DNA of 63,719 nucleotides, from IMG/VR virus record IMGVR_UViG_3300032240_001660, positions 1 to 63,719 of that record. The stretch is one strand, 5' to 3'. Positions 28,687-37,902 of the stretch are shown one piece after another (within the stretch, counting starts at the first letter, position 1; each line of letters opens with the position of its first letter). A program made the position numbers and the translations under genes. The notes under the pieces were generated by a model that did not search any database, was not told the origin of the DNA, and saw only the letters and a program-made list of their open reading frames with translations. This DNA comes from a virus.

Positions 28687-31341
28687 CTATGATTCTACTG
28701 TAAGAACAAGTTCGTTCTCAGCGATAATCTCGTCTAATGTTACTTCTGTTGCAACTGCGGTGTATGCAGTATTAATTACAACTAACTCTTGTGTATTTGC
28801 AGTAATTGAGAACGCATTGCTTACAGTAAATACTGTGTTACTGATAATCGCATTAATCATACGAATCTCAGAATTAACTGCAATGTAAGAACCAACAGTC
28901 ATAATGCCAATTGAGTTTGCGACATTAAACTTGGTTCCTGAACCAACTACAACAATACTTCCATTTACATTAACTGTACCTGATAATGACCTGATTGTCG
29001 TTGGTGCAACAATCGTATTTGTCGTAACTTCAGATTGTGGTAATGTATTAAATGTTTCCCATTCCGCATAAGCTTTAAACCCAGCAGGATGTAATAATTC
29101 TTTAAAGATTTTCTTGTATTTAGAGAACTCTATAAACGAACTTGTCAAATACGAATAATTAACATAGAAATTTCTACCTTGAATCTTTCTGTCGCTTGAT
29201 AGAATACCATCTGAGCTTGTCCATCTGCCTGGTAATGAATCGTATGTTGGAGACAACTGAACATTAGCAGTAGCAGTTCCGTCACCAAATCCAGACAAAT
29301 CAATTTGGGGAATAATGGTAATTCCTGCACCTGGATCAATGATAGAGATTCTCTCAATTTCACCTGGTCGTTTTGTACCACGACCTTCTAATACTTCTCC
29401 ATCTCCCATAATACAATACGCAGAGATATTTGCATTTGCACCGGCAACGGATGATACTGTTATGAGAGGAAGTCTATCTGGTTTATAGTTTTGTCCACCA
29501 ACTGGATTCACACCATATTTTCTAATTCGTCTTTGTTCAACAAAACTAACTGAAAATGCAGTATTCACATTGAATGAAGTATTCGAATCAACTTTAACTA
29601 CTTTTCTAGTTTCCCATGAACTGACACCTGTGTTACCCGTTTGAATAACAACTAAATCACCAACGGCCAAATCAGTTAAGAATGTGGTGTTGTTTCCTTG
29701 AATAGTTGTATTCGATAATGAATATACATTAACTGTACCAGTTAACTTGGGTGGCAATAGTAAAACACTTTTAATTTTACCTGTTGCATCAATGTCTGCA
29801 ACTTCACCTGTTGCACCAACACCAAATGCCATTCTGTTTGGTGGGTTAGTAAAAATTAATTCATCACCAAGTGCATAACCTGAACCTCCATCATTAACAA
29901 TTAGTTTACCAATTGAACCATAACTATCAATTTTCACAACTGTGCTTGTTGTAGTATTTGCGGTCAATGGAGATATCGTTATATCTGCCGGTTCTGCATA
30001 CAAATCTGGAACAACGGACAAAACTACATTCGATGTAATGATGGCAACATTTGAAATTGCACCAATTGATGTAAATGCACTATTACTTAATGCTCTTGCA
30101 ATGACTGTGTTTACATTAGTTTTTCCTGCAACATTGCCAGGAAAATGCCAATCACTTACACTTAAAATTGTGTTCGCTGGGTCAACATCAGAAATAACAT
30201 CTGAGTAAATAAAGAATGAACTTGCAACTGAATTTGCGCCATTGGCAAAGACTGCTTGTATAGCAAATTCTAATTCAGTATTCGCATAACCAACTGCATA
30301 GATTGGTTTAGGTACTTTAAATCCCGCACCACCATCTAAAACATTTACCTTATTGATTGCACCACTAAAGACTTTTGAAATAATTGCTTTAGGTTGTTCT
30401 GTTGCATTAGGTGAATTAAGTGGAACTGGATCACCAACAACATAACTTGAACCACCATCAATAACATTAATGGCAACAACCGATGATAGACCTCTAAAAT
30501 AGACATAGAGTATTCCGTCATCTATATCAAAAGTATCAGCTTTAATTAATTCACCAATTGAAAATTCACCATCAAGTGTATTTTCATCAATATAAAATTC
30601 ATGGATTAGTTTATTACTAAGAACTTGTGAACCTACACGCTCAACAATTGCACTTGCACCAGAAGTAACACCGGTAAGTTTTCTTGTTTTAACTACTTCA
30701 AAATTAAAATTAGTAAATTTAACTTTAATTTCAATACCATTTGCAGGTGCAGTATTAAAATATAATTTTTGTATTTCTTTTCGAACAAAGTAACCAGTTG
30801 TTTGTAATACACCATTAAAATATACTGAAATGCCCGTATCAGTTACAACAGGTAATTTAAATTCTTTAGTTGTTCCGTTACCGGTGTGTAAAACAAACGC
30901 TTCGTCATTTACTTTAACATATCTTTCAAGTAACCATTTACCATCAGAAGCACGAAGAACTTCAGATTTAGGATATGTAACTGATACTTCATTACCAAAC
31001 AATAATCTGAAAAGAAGTTTAAATGAATTCTCAGAACCTTTTGAAAGGTAAAGAGGTAAAACATTTTTAATTAAAAGAGCTTTATCTGCGGCAACATCTC
31101 TCGGTACAAGAGATGCATACATGTTAAAAAAAGATTCTTCAAATTCTTCAATTGAATCGTCAACATCCGATAAGTTACGGATTTCTTTTGCTCTTTTAGT
31201 TAAATCGTTAAGTTGTGTTCCCTGTTTTGTTTCAAGGTATTCATAATATGCCTCTAAAAATGTAATAAAAACAGGATTCTCTTCCCGAATAAATTCAGGA
31301 ACTTGACGATTAACAAGTAATGAGGTTTTGTAATCAGCCAT
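28687..31341 (-). CDS. 7: Baseplate wedge protein gp7-like (rearranged)
   Basis: The N-terminal 110 residues (FITFLEAYYEYLETKQGTQL, FFNMYASLVPRDV, LSKGSENSFKLLFRLLFGNE) match a region that in T4 gp7 lies in the C-terminal third (FEAFCEAYIQYLSDGYGTQY; STKGIEASYKFLFKVLYNEE). A later block, FKELLHPAGFKAYAEW, matches T4 FVHPVGFGF. The T4 N-terminal part is absent and beta modules with GGSGYxxGD motifs are inserted. Length 884 against about 1032 in T4. Gp7 is a core wedge protein with gp6, gp25 and gp53. Gene order gp25-gp6-gp7 supports the call. Confidence 0.8.
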   Translation of the reverse strand: MADYKTSLLVNRQVPEFIREENPVFITFLEAYYEYLETKQGTQLNDLTKRAKEIRNLSDVDDSIEEFEESFFNMYASLVPRDVAADKALLIKNVLPLYLSKGSENSFKLLFRLLFGNEVSVTYPKSEVLRASDGKWLLERYVKVNDEAFVLHTGNGTTKEFKLPVVTDTGISVYFNGVLQTTGYFVRKEIQKLYFNTAPANGIEIKVKFTNFNFEVVKTRKLTGVTSGASAIVERVGSQVLSNKLIHEFYIDENTLDGEFSIGELIKADTFDIDDGILYVYFRGLSSVVAINVIDGGSSYVVGDPVPLNSPNATEQPKAIISKVFSGAINKVNVLDGGAGFKVPKPIYAVGYANTELEFAIQAVFANGANSVASSFFIYSDVISDVDPANTILSVSDWHFPGNVAGKTNVNTVIARALSNSAFTSIGAISNVAIITSNVVLSVVPDLYAEPADITISPLTANTTTSTVVKIDSYGSIGKLIVNDGGSGYALGDELIFTNPPNRMAFGVGATGEVADIDATGKIKSVLLLPPKLTGTVNVYSLSNTTIQGNNTTFLTDLAVGDLVVIQTGNTGVSSWETRKVVKVDSNTSFNVNTAFSVSFVEQRRIRKYGVNPVGGQNYKPDRLPLITVSSVAGANANISAYCIMGDGEVLEGRGTKRPGEIERISIIDPGAGITIIPQIDLSGFGDGTATANVQLSPTYDSLPGRWTSSDGILSSDRKIQGRNFYVNYSYLTSSFIEFSKYKKIFKELLHPAGFKAYAEWETFNTLPQSEVTTNTIVAPTTIRSLSGTVNVNGSIVVVGSGTKFNVANSIGIMTVGSYIAVNSEIRMINAIISNTVFTVSNAFSITANTQELVVINTAYTAVATEVTLDEIIAENELVLTVES

Positions 31342-33398
31342 TAAATTGCAACTAATTCAGTAGAGATTGATGTTGGGTCTGCTTCGTCAATAGTAATAAT
31401 AGTATTCTTTGACGATGTAAGAATACCTTTTTGAGATTTAACTGTCAATCGAATTAAACCATCTGGTTCTTTAGAAGAAATAACACGGAAGTCATTCAAT
31501 ACAATCACACCATTTGTGTAATCAATTGTACCGGCAGTTGCATTAATAATTTTCTTCTTTGCGTTTTCATCATAATAGTAAGTTCTCATTTTGCCATATC
31601 GTGCATCTAGTACCGCAATTGCAGTTGCACCATAACCATTGCCACCAGTAATAGTAATAATAGCACGGGTGTAATCGACACCACGATTTGAAATTGTGAT
31701 ACTTTCAATGCGGCCGTTTACAACTTTCGCAGTTGCTTCTGCGCCAGTACCATCACCACTAATTGTGACTGTTGGTGTGCCTGTATATCCAGTACCTGGA
31801 TTTGCAACTTGAATTTCTGAAATACCAGTAAATGAATCGGCAATTTCTTCTATCTGTGCAGTTCTAAGAATACCATATTGGTCATAGACATTGAATTCTG
31901 TTGACACTAATCTATCATTAACTGTACCACGATTTAATTCTGCATTAAAATTAATTGTGTATGTTTTGGCAATACTTAGGTTTGGTTCAAATCTTTTCTG
32001 TAAACGAATGATTGTTTCCGAACCACGAATAGAATTAATGTCAACATTGTCAACAGAATCTTGCAGTTTAGAAAGAACAAATATAGAACCAAACTTACTT
32101 AAAATTGTAGAGTTATAAACACCAATTGAAGTGCGGATTGCATTTCTAATTGAGTCTGCACTTTGAGTTGTTTTGTTTTTATCGTATTCAACATAATTAC
32201 TAATCAACAAATACAAATATTCGGGGTCACGAATTTCGGCATCAACAGAAACAATTGCTTTTGGTTTGATGATATCATCAATAATTCGTTTCTTTTCTGT
32301 TGGTGTAATATAGTAATTTGCCTTAGGCTTAATTGCAATATAAACTTTTCCATAAACAGGAGGTGTTTCATCTTCACCACCCCATACAGATAGTGAATCA
32401 ATTGCAGGATAATTTCTTCTCAAATAAGATTCATAATCTTTAAATGTTACCAATCTATTTTGAGTTGTAAATTGTGCTGCGGAATTAAATTTAATTTCAT
32501 CAATTGATTCTCTTACTGAACCACCAGAGGCGGCAGATACAGGTCTAATATTAAAATTAGTTAGACTTTCATTTAGTGAATCTGTTAATGAAGATGAACC
32601 AATAAAGTTATTGGCTTTATTTGCATTTGTTCCGTTTGTAACAAGGTAACGAACTGAAACTACTGCACCATCGGGCAGTTTTTTACCAACGATATCATTA
32701 CCAAAATAAATTTGGAATTTACCACTCTTATTTTCTTGTAGGTAGAAAACATCACTAGTTGAAGAAACATCAAGTATGTCTGTAACTTTGGAATAAACTG
32801 CAATTTGAGTATTACCAACAGCAGGTCTTACTGATACTCTAATTGTTGTGGTATCAATATTAGATTCGGGTAAAGAAAAAATCTGTTTTGGATTTGTAGA
32901 TTGATTGTGTGTAAAGTTATATGTTACAAGTTGGCCTTCATAAAGGTCGACATTCTCAAAGTAGTATTGGGAATTTGCTTTTGAAACAATCGTATCTTCC
33001 AAAACAACAAAACTGTAAGCACTACCATCAATCTGATTAGATAAGAATCCATAACCAGAAGGTAAAGTTAAATAACCGGTATTAGATGTAGATGAATTAA
33101 CAGTCAAGTTAATTGTTGCAATAGGTGCTCTCTGTGAATATGGAGTATAACCTAATTTTTTAGCATGTGAAACAACAGAATCACGCAACAAAGCCGTATC
33201 AAGGAACGACTCATTCGCAACCATGTTTAGATAGTATGCATTGTAGTGGGTATTGTAAGCAAGAATATCCAACAGAACGGACAGACCAGAACCCTCAAAG
33301 TCATAGTCTGTAAACTCGTTTTGTTGATTTAAAAACGCTTTTAAATTGTTCTTGATTGTATCAAAATCAAGTTCGGTAACTCTTAAACGGTCTGCCAT
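31341..33398 (-). CDS. 6: Baseplate wedge protein gp6-like
   Basis: A 685-residue protein (T4 gp6 about 660). The N-terminus DTIKNNLKAFLNQQNEFTDY and the block LSVLLDILAYNTHYNAYYLN are diagnostic of gp6/baseplate-J proteins. Residues about 290-420 contain the core (RLVTFKDYESYLRRNYPAID). A C-terminal insertion (about 515-590) carries GTGYTGTPTVTISGDGTGAE, a beta module also seen in other wedge proteins here. Gp6 forms the ring that joins wedges around the hub. Coupled by TAATG to the gp7 gene. Confidence 0.9.
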   Translation of the reverse strand: MADRLRVTELDFDTIKNNLKAFLNQQNEFTDYDFEGSGLSVLLDILAYNTHYNAYYLNMVANESFLDTALLRDSVVSHAKKLGYTPYSQRAPIATINLTVNSSTSNTGYLTLPSGYGFLSNQIDGSAYSFVVLEDTIVSKANSQYYFENVDLYEGQLVTYNFTHNQSTNPKQIFSLPESNIDTTTIRVSVRPAVGNTQIAVYSKVTDILDVSSTSDVFYLQENKSGKFQIYFGNDIVGKKLPDGAVVSVRYLVTNGTNANKANNFIGSSSLTDSLNESLTNFNIRPVSAASGGSVRESIDEIKFNSAAQFTTQNRLVTFKDYESYLRRNYPAIDSLSVWGGEDETPPVYGKVYIAIKPKANYYITPTEKKRIIDDIIKPKAIVSVDAEIRDPEYLYLLISNYVEYDKNKTTQSADSIRNAIRTSIGVYNSTILSKFGSIFVLSKLQDSVDNVDINSIRGSETIIRLQKRFEPNLSIAKTYTINFNAELNRGTVNDRLVSTEFNVYDQYGILRTAQIEEIADSFTGISEIQVANPGTGYTGTPTVTISGDGTGAEATAKVVNGRIESITISNRGVDYTRAIITITGGNGYGATAIAVLDARYGKMRTYYYDENAKKKIINATAGTIDYTNGVIVLNDFRVISSKEPDGLIRLTVKSQKGILTSSKNTIITIDEADPTSISTELVAI

Positions 33399-33400
33399 GT

Positions 33401-33811
33401 TTATCTAATCCGTTCTAGGAAAAATTTAATTGTAATTGGGTCTGGACTGTTGACAACAAAGAATTCCAATATAACATTGTATCTATTATCATCAGGAGAT
33501 GCAGTTGTTGTAACTTTAGAGACTTGAACTCTTGGTTCGAAATTGACAATCGTTTCTTCAATTTCTCTTTCAATTTGCGCCGCCATAACGGAGTCAACAT
33601 TCTCGAATAACATACGGCGAATGTTACTGCCTATTTCTGGTCTAAAAGGGCGCTCATAATGATTAGTCAAAATAAGATTTTTAACCGCATTAATAACTGC
33701 ATATTCGTTGATATGCTTATTGATATCTTTGCGAACTGGATGCGCTGTAAAATTCAAATCCAAGTCTTTGAATGTTCTTGCGGAATTGATATTTGTTGTT
33801 ATTGTCGCCAT
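33401..33811 (-). CDS. 25: Baseplate wedge protein gp25-like
   Basis: A 136-residue protein of the gp25/lysozyme-like wedge family (T4 gp25 132 residues). Landmarks: FKDLDLNFTAHPVRKDINKH, AVKNLILTNHYERPFRPEIG and SNIRRMLFE, with the conserved NHYERPF core and the EPR motif in NFEPRVQV. It forms part of the inner baseplate with gp6 and gp53. It is followed directly by gp6. An AATAAATA box lies between the stop of the PAAR gene and this ATG. Confidence 0.93.
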   Translation of the reverse strand: MATITTNINSARTFKDLDLNFTAHPVRKDINKHINEYAVINAVKNLILTNHYERPFRPEIGSNIRRMLFENVDSVMAAQIEREIEETIVNFEPRVQVSKVTTTASPDDNRYNVILEFFVVNSPDPITIKFFLERIR

Positions 33812-33815
33812 CTTC

Positions 33816-33823
33816 TATTTATT
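33816..33823 (-). promoter_or_regulatory. Late-type box AATAAATA before gp25
   Basis: AATAAATA on the minus strand begins at the last base of the PAAR stop codon (TGA) and ends four bases before the gp25 ATG. This tight placement repeats that at gp8 and gp13, but the match may be chance in AT-rich DNA. Confidence 0.35.
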
Positions 33824-34137
33824 CAACCTCCGGCAAATACATTACCCGAACCAGCAGTAATTGTGTTAGGACCATAATCATCTCCAATTCTTCCAACACC
33901 TTTTCCGCCAATTTTAACTGTTGACGAATAACCAGATAGAGTTGAAGTGTCAATTGTGCATCCTCTTTTAGGATGCGGTGCAATTGTATTACCTGCAACA
34001 ACAATTAAGATACCATTTGCAAAAACATTATTTCCATTAACTTCTGCCACAGATGTTTTCATAGGAGTCGGACAGTTTCTACCTGGTCCACCATCTTGTG
34101 ATAACACAGAATCTCCTGCTCTAGCAACTGATGGCAT
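33823..34137 (-). CDS. 5.4: PAAR-type baseplate spike tip protein
   Basis: Starting at the ATG at 34137 (TAATG overlap with the preceding gene) gives 104 residues beginning MPSVARAGDSVLSQDGGPGR. The pattern of GDS, CPTP, FANGILIVVAGNTIAPHPK, and a C-terminal GSGNVFAGG is that of PAAR-repeat proteins, which cap the membrane-piercing spike of contractile tails. T4 gp5.4 is the equivalent and its gene also follows gene 5. His and Cys residues (CTID, PHPKRG) are suitable metal ligands. A longer form reading upstream is possible but would run through the neighbouring gene. Confidence 0.85.
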   Translation of the reverse strand: MPSVARAGDSVLSQDGGPGRNCPTPMKTSVAEVNGNNVFANGILIVVAGNTIAPHPKRGCTIDTSTLSGYSSTVKIGGKGVGRIGDDYGPNTITAGSGNVFAGG

Positions 34138-34712
34138 TATTGTTTTCCTCTTGAAACCAAATTTTTTACTGCGGCTACGGCAGACTGATACTTCCAGTAA
34201 TGCCATTCTGTCAAATTAATAGACACATTTTGTTTAGGTTCAATACCTGCTGCATCAACTGAGATAGTCACAGGATATGTTTCTTCTCTGGATGTTGGCG
34301 TTGGCATATTGTATTCAACCAACGCAAAAAAATCTTCTGTTGTGTCTGGTGGTAATATTTTAAATGTACCATCAGGCATTCTAAATCTGTAATAAGCACC
34401 CGGAAATAAATTTGCAGTTGTGCCACTAATTTTTGCAGTAGTATTGGATGTTTTTGTGTATGTCAGTCCAATAGATGCAAAATCATACGAACAAGAATGA
34501 TTAGTCACATTTGCAACAACATTATTTCCTGTTCCATCATCTGCTTCGGCAGTATATGTTATATCTACTGAAATTGTGCTTCCTTCCCATGCAGATTTTA
34601 CTGCTCTCGAAAGAAGAATTGGGTCAGTAATATAACTATAAGCATCATTAGGAATTTCACCAGTTGGAAATCCCGATTCATTGGAAAATGATACGATAAC
34701 ATTTGCTGACAT
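34137..34712 (-). CDS. Unknown baseplate-region protein (191 aa)
   Basis: Lies between gp5 and the PAAR tip gene, coupled to both. The N-terminal half is charged and beta-rich (STISVDITYTAEADDGTGNN); the middle has FPGAYYRFRMPDGTFKILPP; the C-terminus is helical (EWHYWKYQSAVAAVKNLVSR). I do not recognise the family, though a gene of this kind sits here in other environmental T4-like phages as I recall. A spike or hub accessory role is inferred from position. Confidence 0.5.
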   Translation of the reverse strand: MSANVIVSFSNESGFPTGEIPNDAYSYITDPILLSRAVKSAWEGSTISVDITYTAEADDGTGNNVVANVTNHSCSYDFASIGLTYTKTSNTTAKISGTTANLFPGAYYRFRMPDGTFKILPPDTTEDFFALVEYNMPTPTSREETYPVTISVDAAGIEPKQNVSINLTEWHYWKYQSAVAAVKNLVSRGKQ

Positions 34713-34713
34713 A

Positions 34714-35916
34714 TTAGTTCAGATTAATTGTACCGGCATTGACACTAAAGTTACCCGCAGAAATATTATAATCTCCACCAACATCAGATGTTTTACTTCC
34801 ACCAACTGTCTCTGAACAATCACCACCAATATCTAATGTGGCATCTCCGTCAATAGTTGCACTTAAATCACCATCAACTTGTGCAGTAACACTACCATTT
34901 ACTGTGGCATCAACATTACCATCAACTTGTGCAGTAACATTACCATTTACTGTGGCATCAACATCACCTTTAACTAATGCAGTAACATTACCATCAACTT
35001 GTGCATCTACATCACCAACAACATATGCGGTGAGATTTTCATCAACTCTTGCATATAGGTTCTTTTGAACATAAATTTCCGCATCACCTTGAACTGTAAT
35101 TTTACAATCACCCATAACATATAGGTGGTCGTCTTCCATAACAATAGAATATCTACCTTTGGTAATCTTTTCTACTCTGTCGCCATCGGGAAACCATTCC
35201 GTAAAACTTCCATTTCGATGTGCAATATGAATTCTTTCTAAACCGGGTGTGTCATCATATTCAACAATATGACCAGATTCAGTTTCCATAACATTGTTGT
35301 ATGGATAAACGGCATCATATAATGTTTCTGGTTCATCCCAATTACTTAATTCTTCTTCTTTATTGTATGTCTTTATTTCTTTAACGACATTATCTTTTCG
35401 TTCTTGGATAAATGTTTCTGTAATTGTCTCTGCATCATTTCTTGCAATGCGAGAAGTTGAAGGTTCATCCAAATAAATTGGATTTGGATCCGCTTGTGGT
35501 TTTTCGTTTATTACTATACCTGTGCCATCCTCAACATATTCTTTTGATTCGGGTGGTCTTGGTGCATCAGTTAAATCTTCTCTTGGGTCACTAAATGCTT
35601 CTTCTGGATTTGCCTCTTTAAGGGGAATACTTGAAAATTGACCAAACACAATTCTTGTTTGAGCGGCATCACCGTCTGCAAAAAAACCAAGAACCATATC
35701 GCCTTCTCTACAAGCATATGGATTTACATTGTTTACTGGAAATGCAACTTGAGCCCAAGGTAATGCATCAGTTGGAAGTTGCATTTTATTGTCCGCATCC
35801 CAACCAACACATCTAACTTTAAGGCGACCTAGTTTGAGTGGATCCATCCTATCTTCAACAAATCCAACCCACCAAATAAATCCATTTTTACCTGCAACAT
35901 CTGATTGATTATCCAT
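34714..35916 (-). CDS. 5: Baseplate spike protein gp5-like lacking a lysozyme domain
   Basis: A 400-residue protein against about 575 in T4. Residues about 12-95 form the OB-fold (GFIWWVGFVEDRMDPLKLGR, KVRCVGWD, YACREGDMVLGFFADGDAAQ). A linker follows (95-210), then TESGHIVEYDDTPGLERIHI and a C-terminal triple-beta-helix of VxGxVxAxV repeats such as DVDATVNGNVTAQVDGNV (about 280-390). The GH24 lysozyme domain that T4 carries between these parts is missing. A lysozyme is instead fused to the hub-like protein at 43983-46346. The protein forms the membrane-piercing spike. Confidence 0.88.
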   Translation of the reverse strand: MDNQSDVAGKNGFIWWVGFVEDRMDPLKLGRLKVRCVGWDADNKMQLPTDALPWAQVAFPVNNVNPYACREGDMVLGFFADGDAAQTRIVFGQFSSIPLKEANPEEAFSDPREDLTDAPRPPESKEYVEDGTGIVINEKPQADPNPIYLDEPSTSRIARNDAETITETFIQERKDNVVKEIKTYNKEEELSNWDEPETLYDAVYPYNNVMETESGHIVEYDDTPGLERIHIAHRNGSFTEWFPDGDRVEKITKGRYSIVMEDDHLYVMGDCKITVQGDAEIYVQKNLYARVDENLTAYVVGDVDAQVDGNVTALVKGDVDATVNGNVTAQVDGNVDATVNGSVTAQVDGDLSATIDGDATLDIGGDCSETVGGSKTSDVGGDYNISAGNFSVNAGTINLN

Positions 35917-35917
35917 A

Positions 35918-37249
35918 TTAATAACTCAAAAGGTCCTCTTGTTGTTCCGAACTACTCATAGTAACTTCAACATCAGAAGATGTAGTTGCTACCTCAATAA
36001 TTGTTTCGTGTTTTTCGTAACCAATAATTTGGCGTGATGCCACGATAATATATTTACCACTTAAACTCTTATCTTCATTGTCATCACCTTTGAATTTTTT
36101 ACCAAAAATAGGTGCATCAACATTCACATTAAATCCTGAAGTCAATTGAAAGTTTCCTGGCATAGCAATTTTAAGTCTTTTGGACATAAGGTTTTCAATA
36201 ATTGCTTTTCGTTGAAACATCCATGATTCGGTGTTGTCTAATTTTGATAATGATGTTGGATCTTTTTCTTTAATATAATTACTAAAATTTTGTGCTAAAC
36301 TAAAAGCGGATAATGCTTTCTTTGAATCATACGCTTCAACATTACTTACACCACCACGATTTTTAATTATAGATGCATTTGGATTATCATTTGCTTTATC
36401 CATTGTTGCATCCACATCAGCATATCCAATTTCTTTTTTTGCAGTTGTTCTTGTGAGTGGATCAAAACCAATGAATTGCCCGGCATTAACACCAGACCTT
36501 TGTTTTGAAATACTGTCGGCTTGTTTTACAACTTCAAATGCTCTTGCTGAACTGATTTCTGCAAATGCACTACCCTTTGATTGATTTTTAGGTGCAAATT
36601 TAACATCCAATATTTCTTCTTGTGTTAATAACATAGACAATGGTGCAAAATTAAAACCAATTAAATTTTGAAAGAATAGGTAATTAGGTGCTTGTTTTTG
36701 GTCCAAACTTCTTTTTGCACACCATTCTATGGCTTCAATTGGTCTTAAATTTGGGATAACTATATTTCGAATACCAACAGTATCTTCAAAAATGCCATCC
36801 GATTCTCCAGATGGAACACCCAAATAATCTTCTAAAATTTTCTCAACAACTTTACCATATGTGTTGTCGTATGACTGATTAACTCTTTGTTGGTCTGAAT
36901 ACATCAATTCATCGGAACAAAAATGTAAGATGTAAAGTTCGCTATTTAAACCATCATTTTTACGAGTAGATTGTTTGTAAATGCGAAATGCTTTTTTAAA
37001 CGAACCAATATCAGAATTACTGTCTTTAGCAATATCAATTAGAATAGATTCAGAACCATCAAACAATAAACTGCCAGACAAACCTGCAGCATCACGGATT
37101 AAAATATTTCCACTCATAACAGGCAAAAATAAAGAATCGAAGATGTTTATTTCTTCATAGATGACCGAAATATCAATTGGCCCGGCTTTAGTAACAATCG
37201 TCAATTCATTTATTTTGAATTGCGTTGATTTACCCATTGTTAAACTCAT
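35918..37249 (-). CDS. Baseplate hub protein, gp27-like
   Basis: A 443-residue protein with two beta-barrel-like halves: an N-terminal region with VYEEINIFDSLFLPVMSGNI and the motif SYDNTYGKVVEKILEDYLGV, a middle with IVIPNLRPIEAIEWCAKRSL, and a C-terminal strand region (SGKYIIVASRQIIGYEKHET). The helix block followed by an IPNxxPxxAIxWxxxR motif is that of hub proteins (gp27/gpD family), and the gene is next to gp5, its partner in T4. Direct identity to T4 gp27 is not obvious, so the name rests on fold-type motifs and order. Confidence 0.7.
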   Translation of the reverse strand: MSLTMGKSTQFKINELTIVTKAGPIDISVIYEEINIFDSLFLPVMSGNILIRDAAGLSGSLLFDGSESILIDIAKDSNSDIGSFKKAFRIYKQSTRKNDGLNSELYILHFCSDELMYSDQQRVNQSYDNTYGKVVEKILEDYLGVPSGESDGIFEDTVGIRNIVIPNLRPIEAIEWCAKRSLDQKQAPNYLFFQNLIGFNFAPLSMLLTQEEILDVKFAPKNQSKGSAFAEISSARAFEVVKQADSISKQRSGVNAGQFIGFDPLTRTTAKKEIGYADVDATMDKANDNPNASIIKNRGGVSNVEAYDSKKALSAFSLAQNFSNYIKEKDPTSLSKLDNTESWMFQRKAIIENLMSKRLKIAMPGNFQLTSGFNVNVDAPIFGKKFKGDDNEDKSLSGKYIIVASRQIIGYEKHETIIEVATTSSDVEVTMSSSEQQEDLLSY

Positions 37250-37902
37250 GCTTTAATGACCTTCTTAAATTCTTTTTCTACCGCAGTAACAAATTCTGGT
37301 TTTAATAATTTAATAGTTCGTTTACTATCATTAACTGCAATTTCATATTGATAGTATGATTGCGTTTCTTTTGATACAATTTGAGTTATTTTACTACCAT
37401 CTTGTAAATTATAGTCAATATTACTTGTGGCAGTATTTGCATATGTGTTAGCATCCAGTTGAATCTTTTCAACTATTTTTACATCATCTACATTTATTCT
37501 TGTAATTACTTTATAATATGCTTGAACATTACTTGGTGACATAGCCCAAGTTAAACCTTTTACAGATGTGTTTGCGGTATCTGCATATTGAGGTGCGGAA
37601 TATTTTGTATCAATATAATCAACCAATACTCTATCTTTAAGTGGCCAATCAAATTGTGGGTCGTAAATGTCGTTAAACATTAAAACAATCCAATGTCTTT
37701 CTGAGTTTTCATAATATTTGGATGCAATAATTTCTGGTGTATCGCCATCTTTGATATCGTATTTGTAAAATGCGGAAGAATTTTCTTTAAGTGTAGATTC
37801 AAATCCAAATCTTGCAATAATATTTGTTACAGTATCTAAACCTGCCGATGAGTTGTTGGCAGTATAAAGTGTTTTTGGAAAGTAATTAAAATATTTTGAC
37901 AT
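37246..37902 (-). CDS. 53: Baseplate wedge protein gp53-like
   Basis: A 218-residue protein (T4 gp53 196). The LysM-like core matches: KYDIKDGDTPEIIASKYYEN, then HWIVLMFNDIYDPQFDWPL, against T4 YYIKGSPRPEELANAIYGN and YWVLLMCNDNYDPYYGW. Gp53 locks the wedge to gp25 and the hub. It overlaps its neighbours on both sides by one to four bases. Confidence 0.9.
   Translation of the reverse strand: MSKYFNYFPKTLYTANNSSAGLDTVTNIIARFGFESTLKENSSAFYKYDIKDGDTPEIIASKYYENSERHWIVLMFNDIYDPQFDWPLKDRVLVDYIDTKYSAPQYADTANTSVKGLTWAMSPSNVQAYYKVITRINVDDVKIVEKIQLDANTYANTATSNIDYNLQDGSKITQIVSKETQSYYQYEIAVNDSKRTIKLLKPEFVTAVEKEFKKVIKA

Noticed and set aside
26526-28703. Plus-strand open frames opposite the repeat fibre
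   Set aside because: Mirror of the repeat coding pattern; no start signals and low-information sequence.
34138-34206. Longer N-terminus for the PAAR protein
   Set aside because: Would be a frame-shadow of the 191-residue gene; the TAATG overlap at 34137 gives the usual PAAR start.
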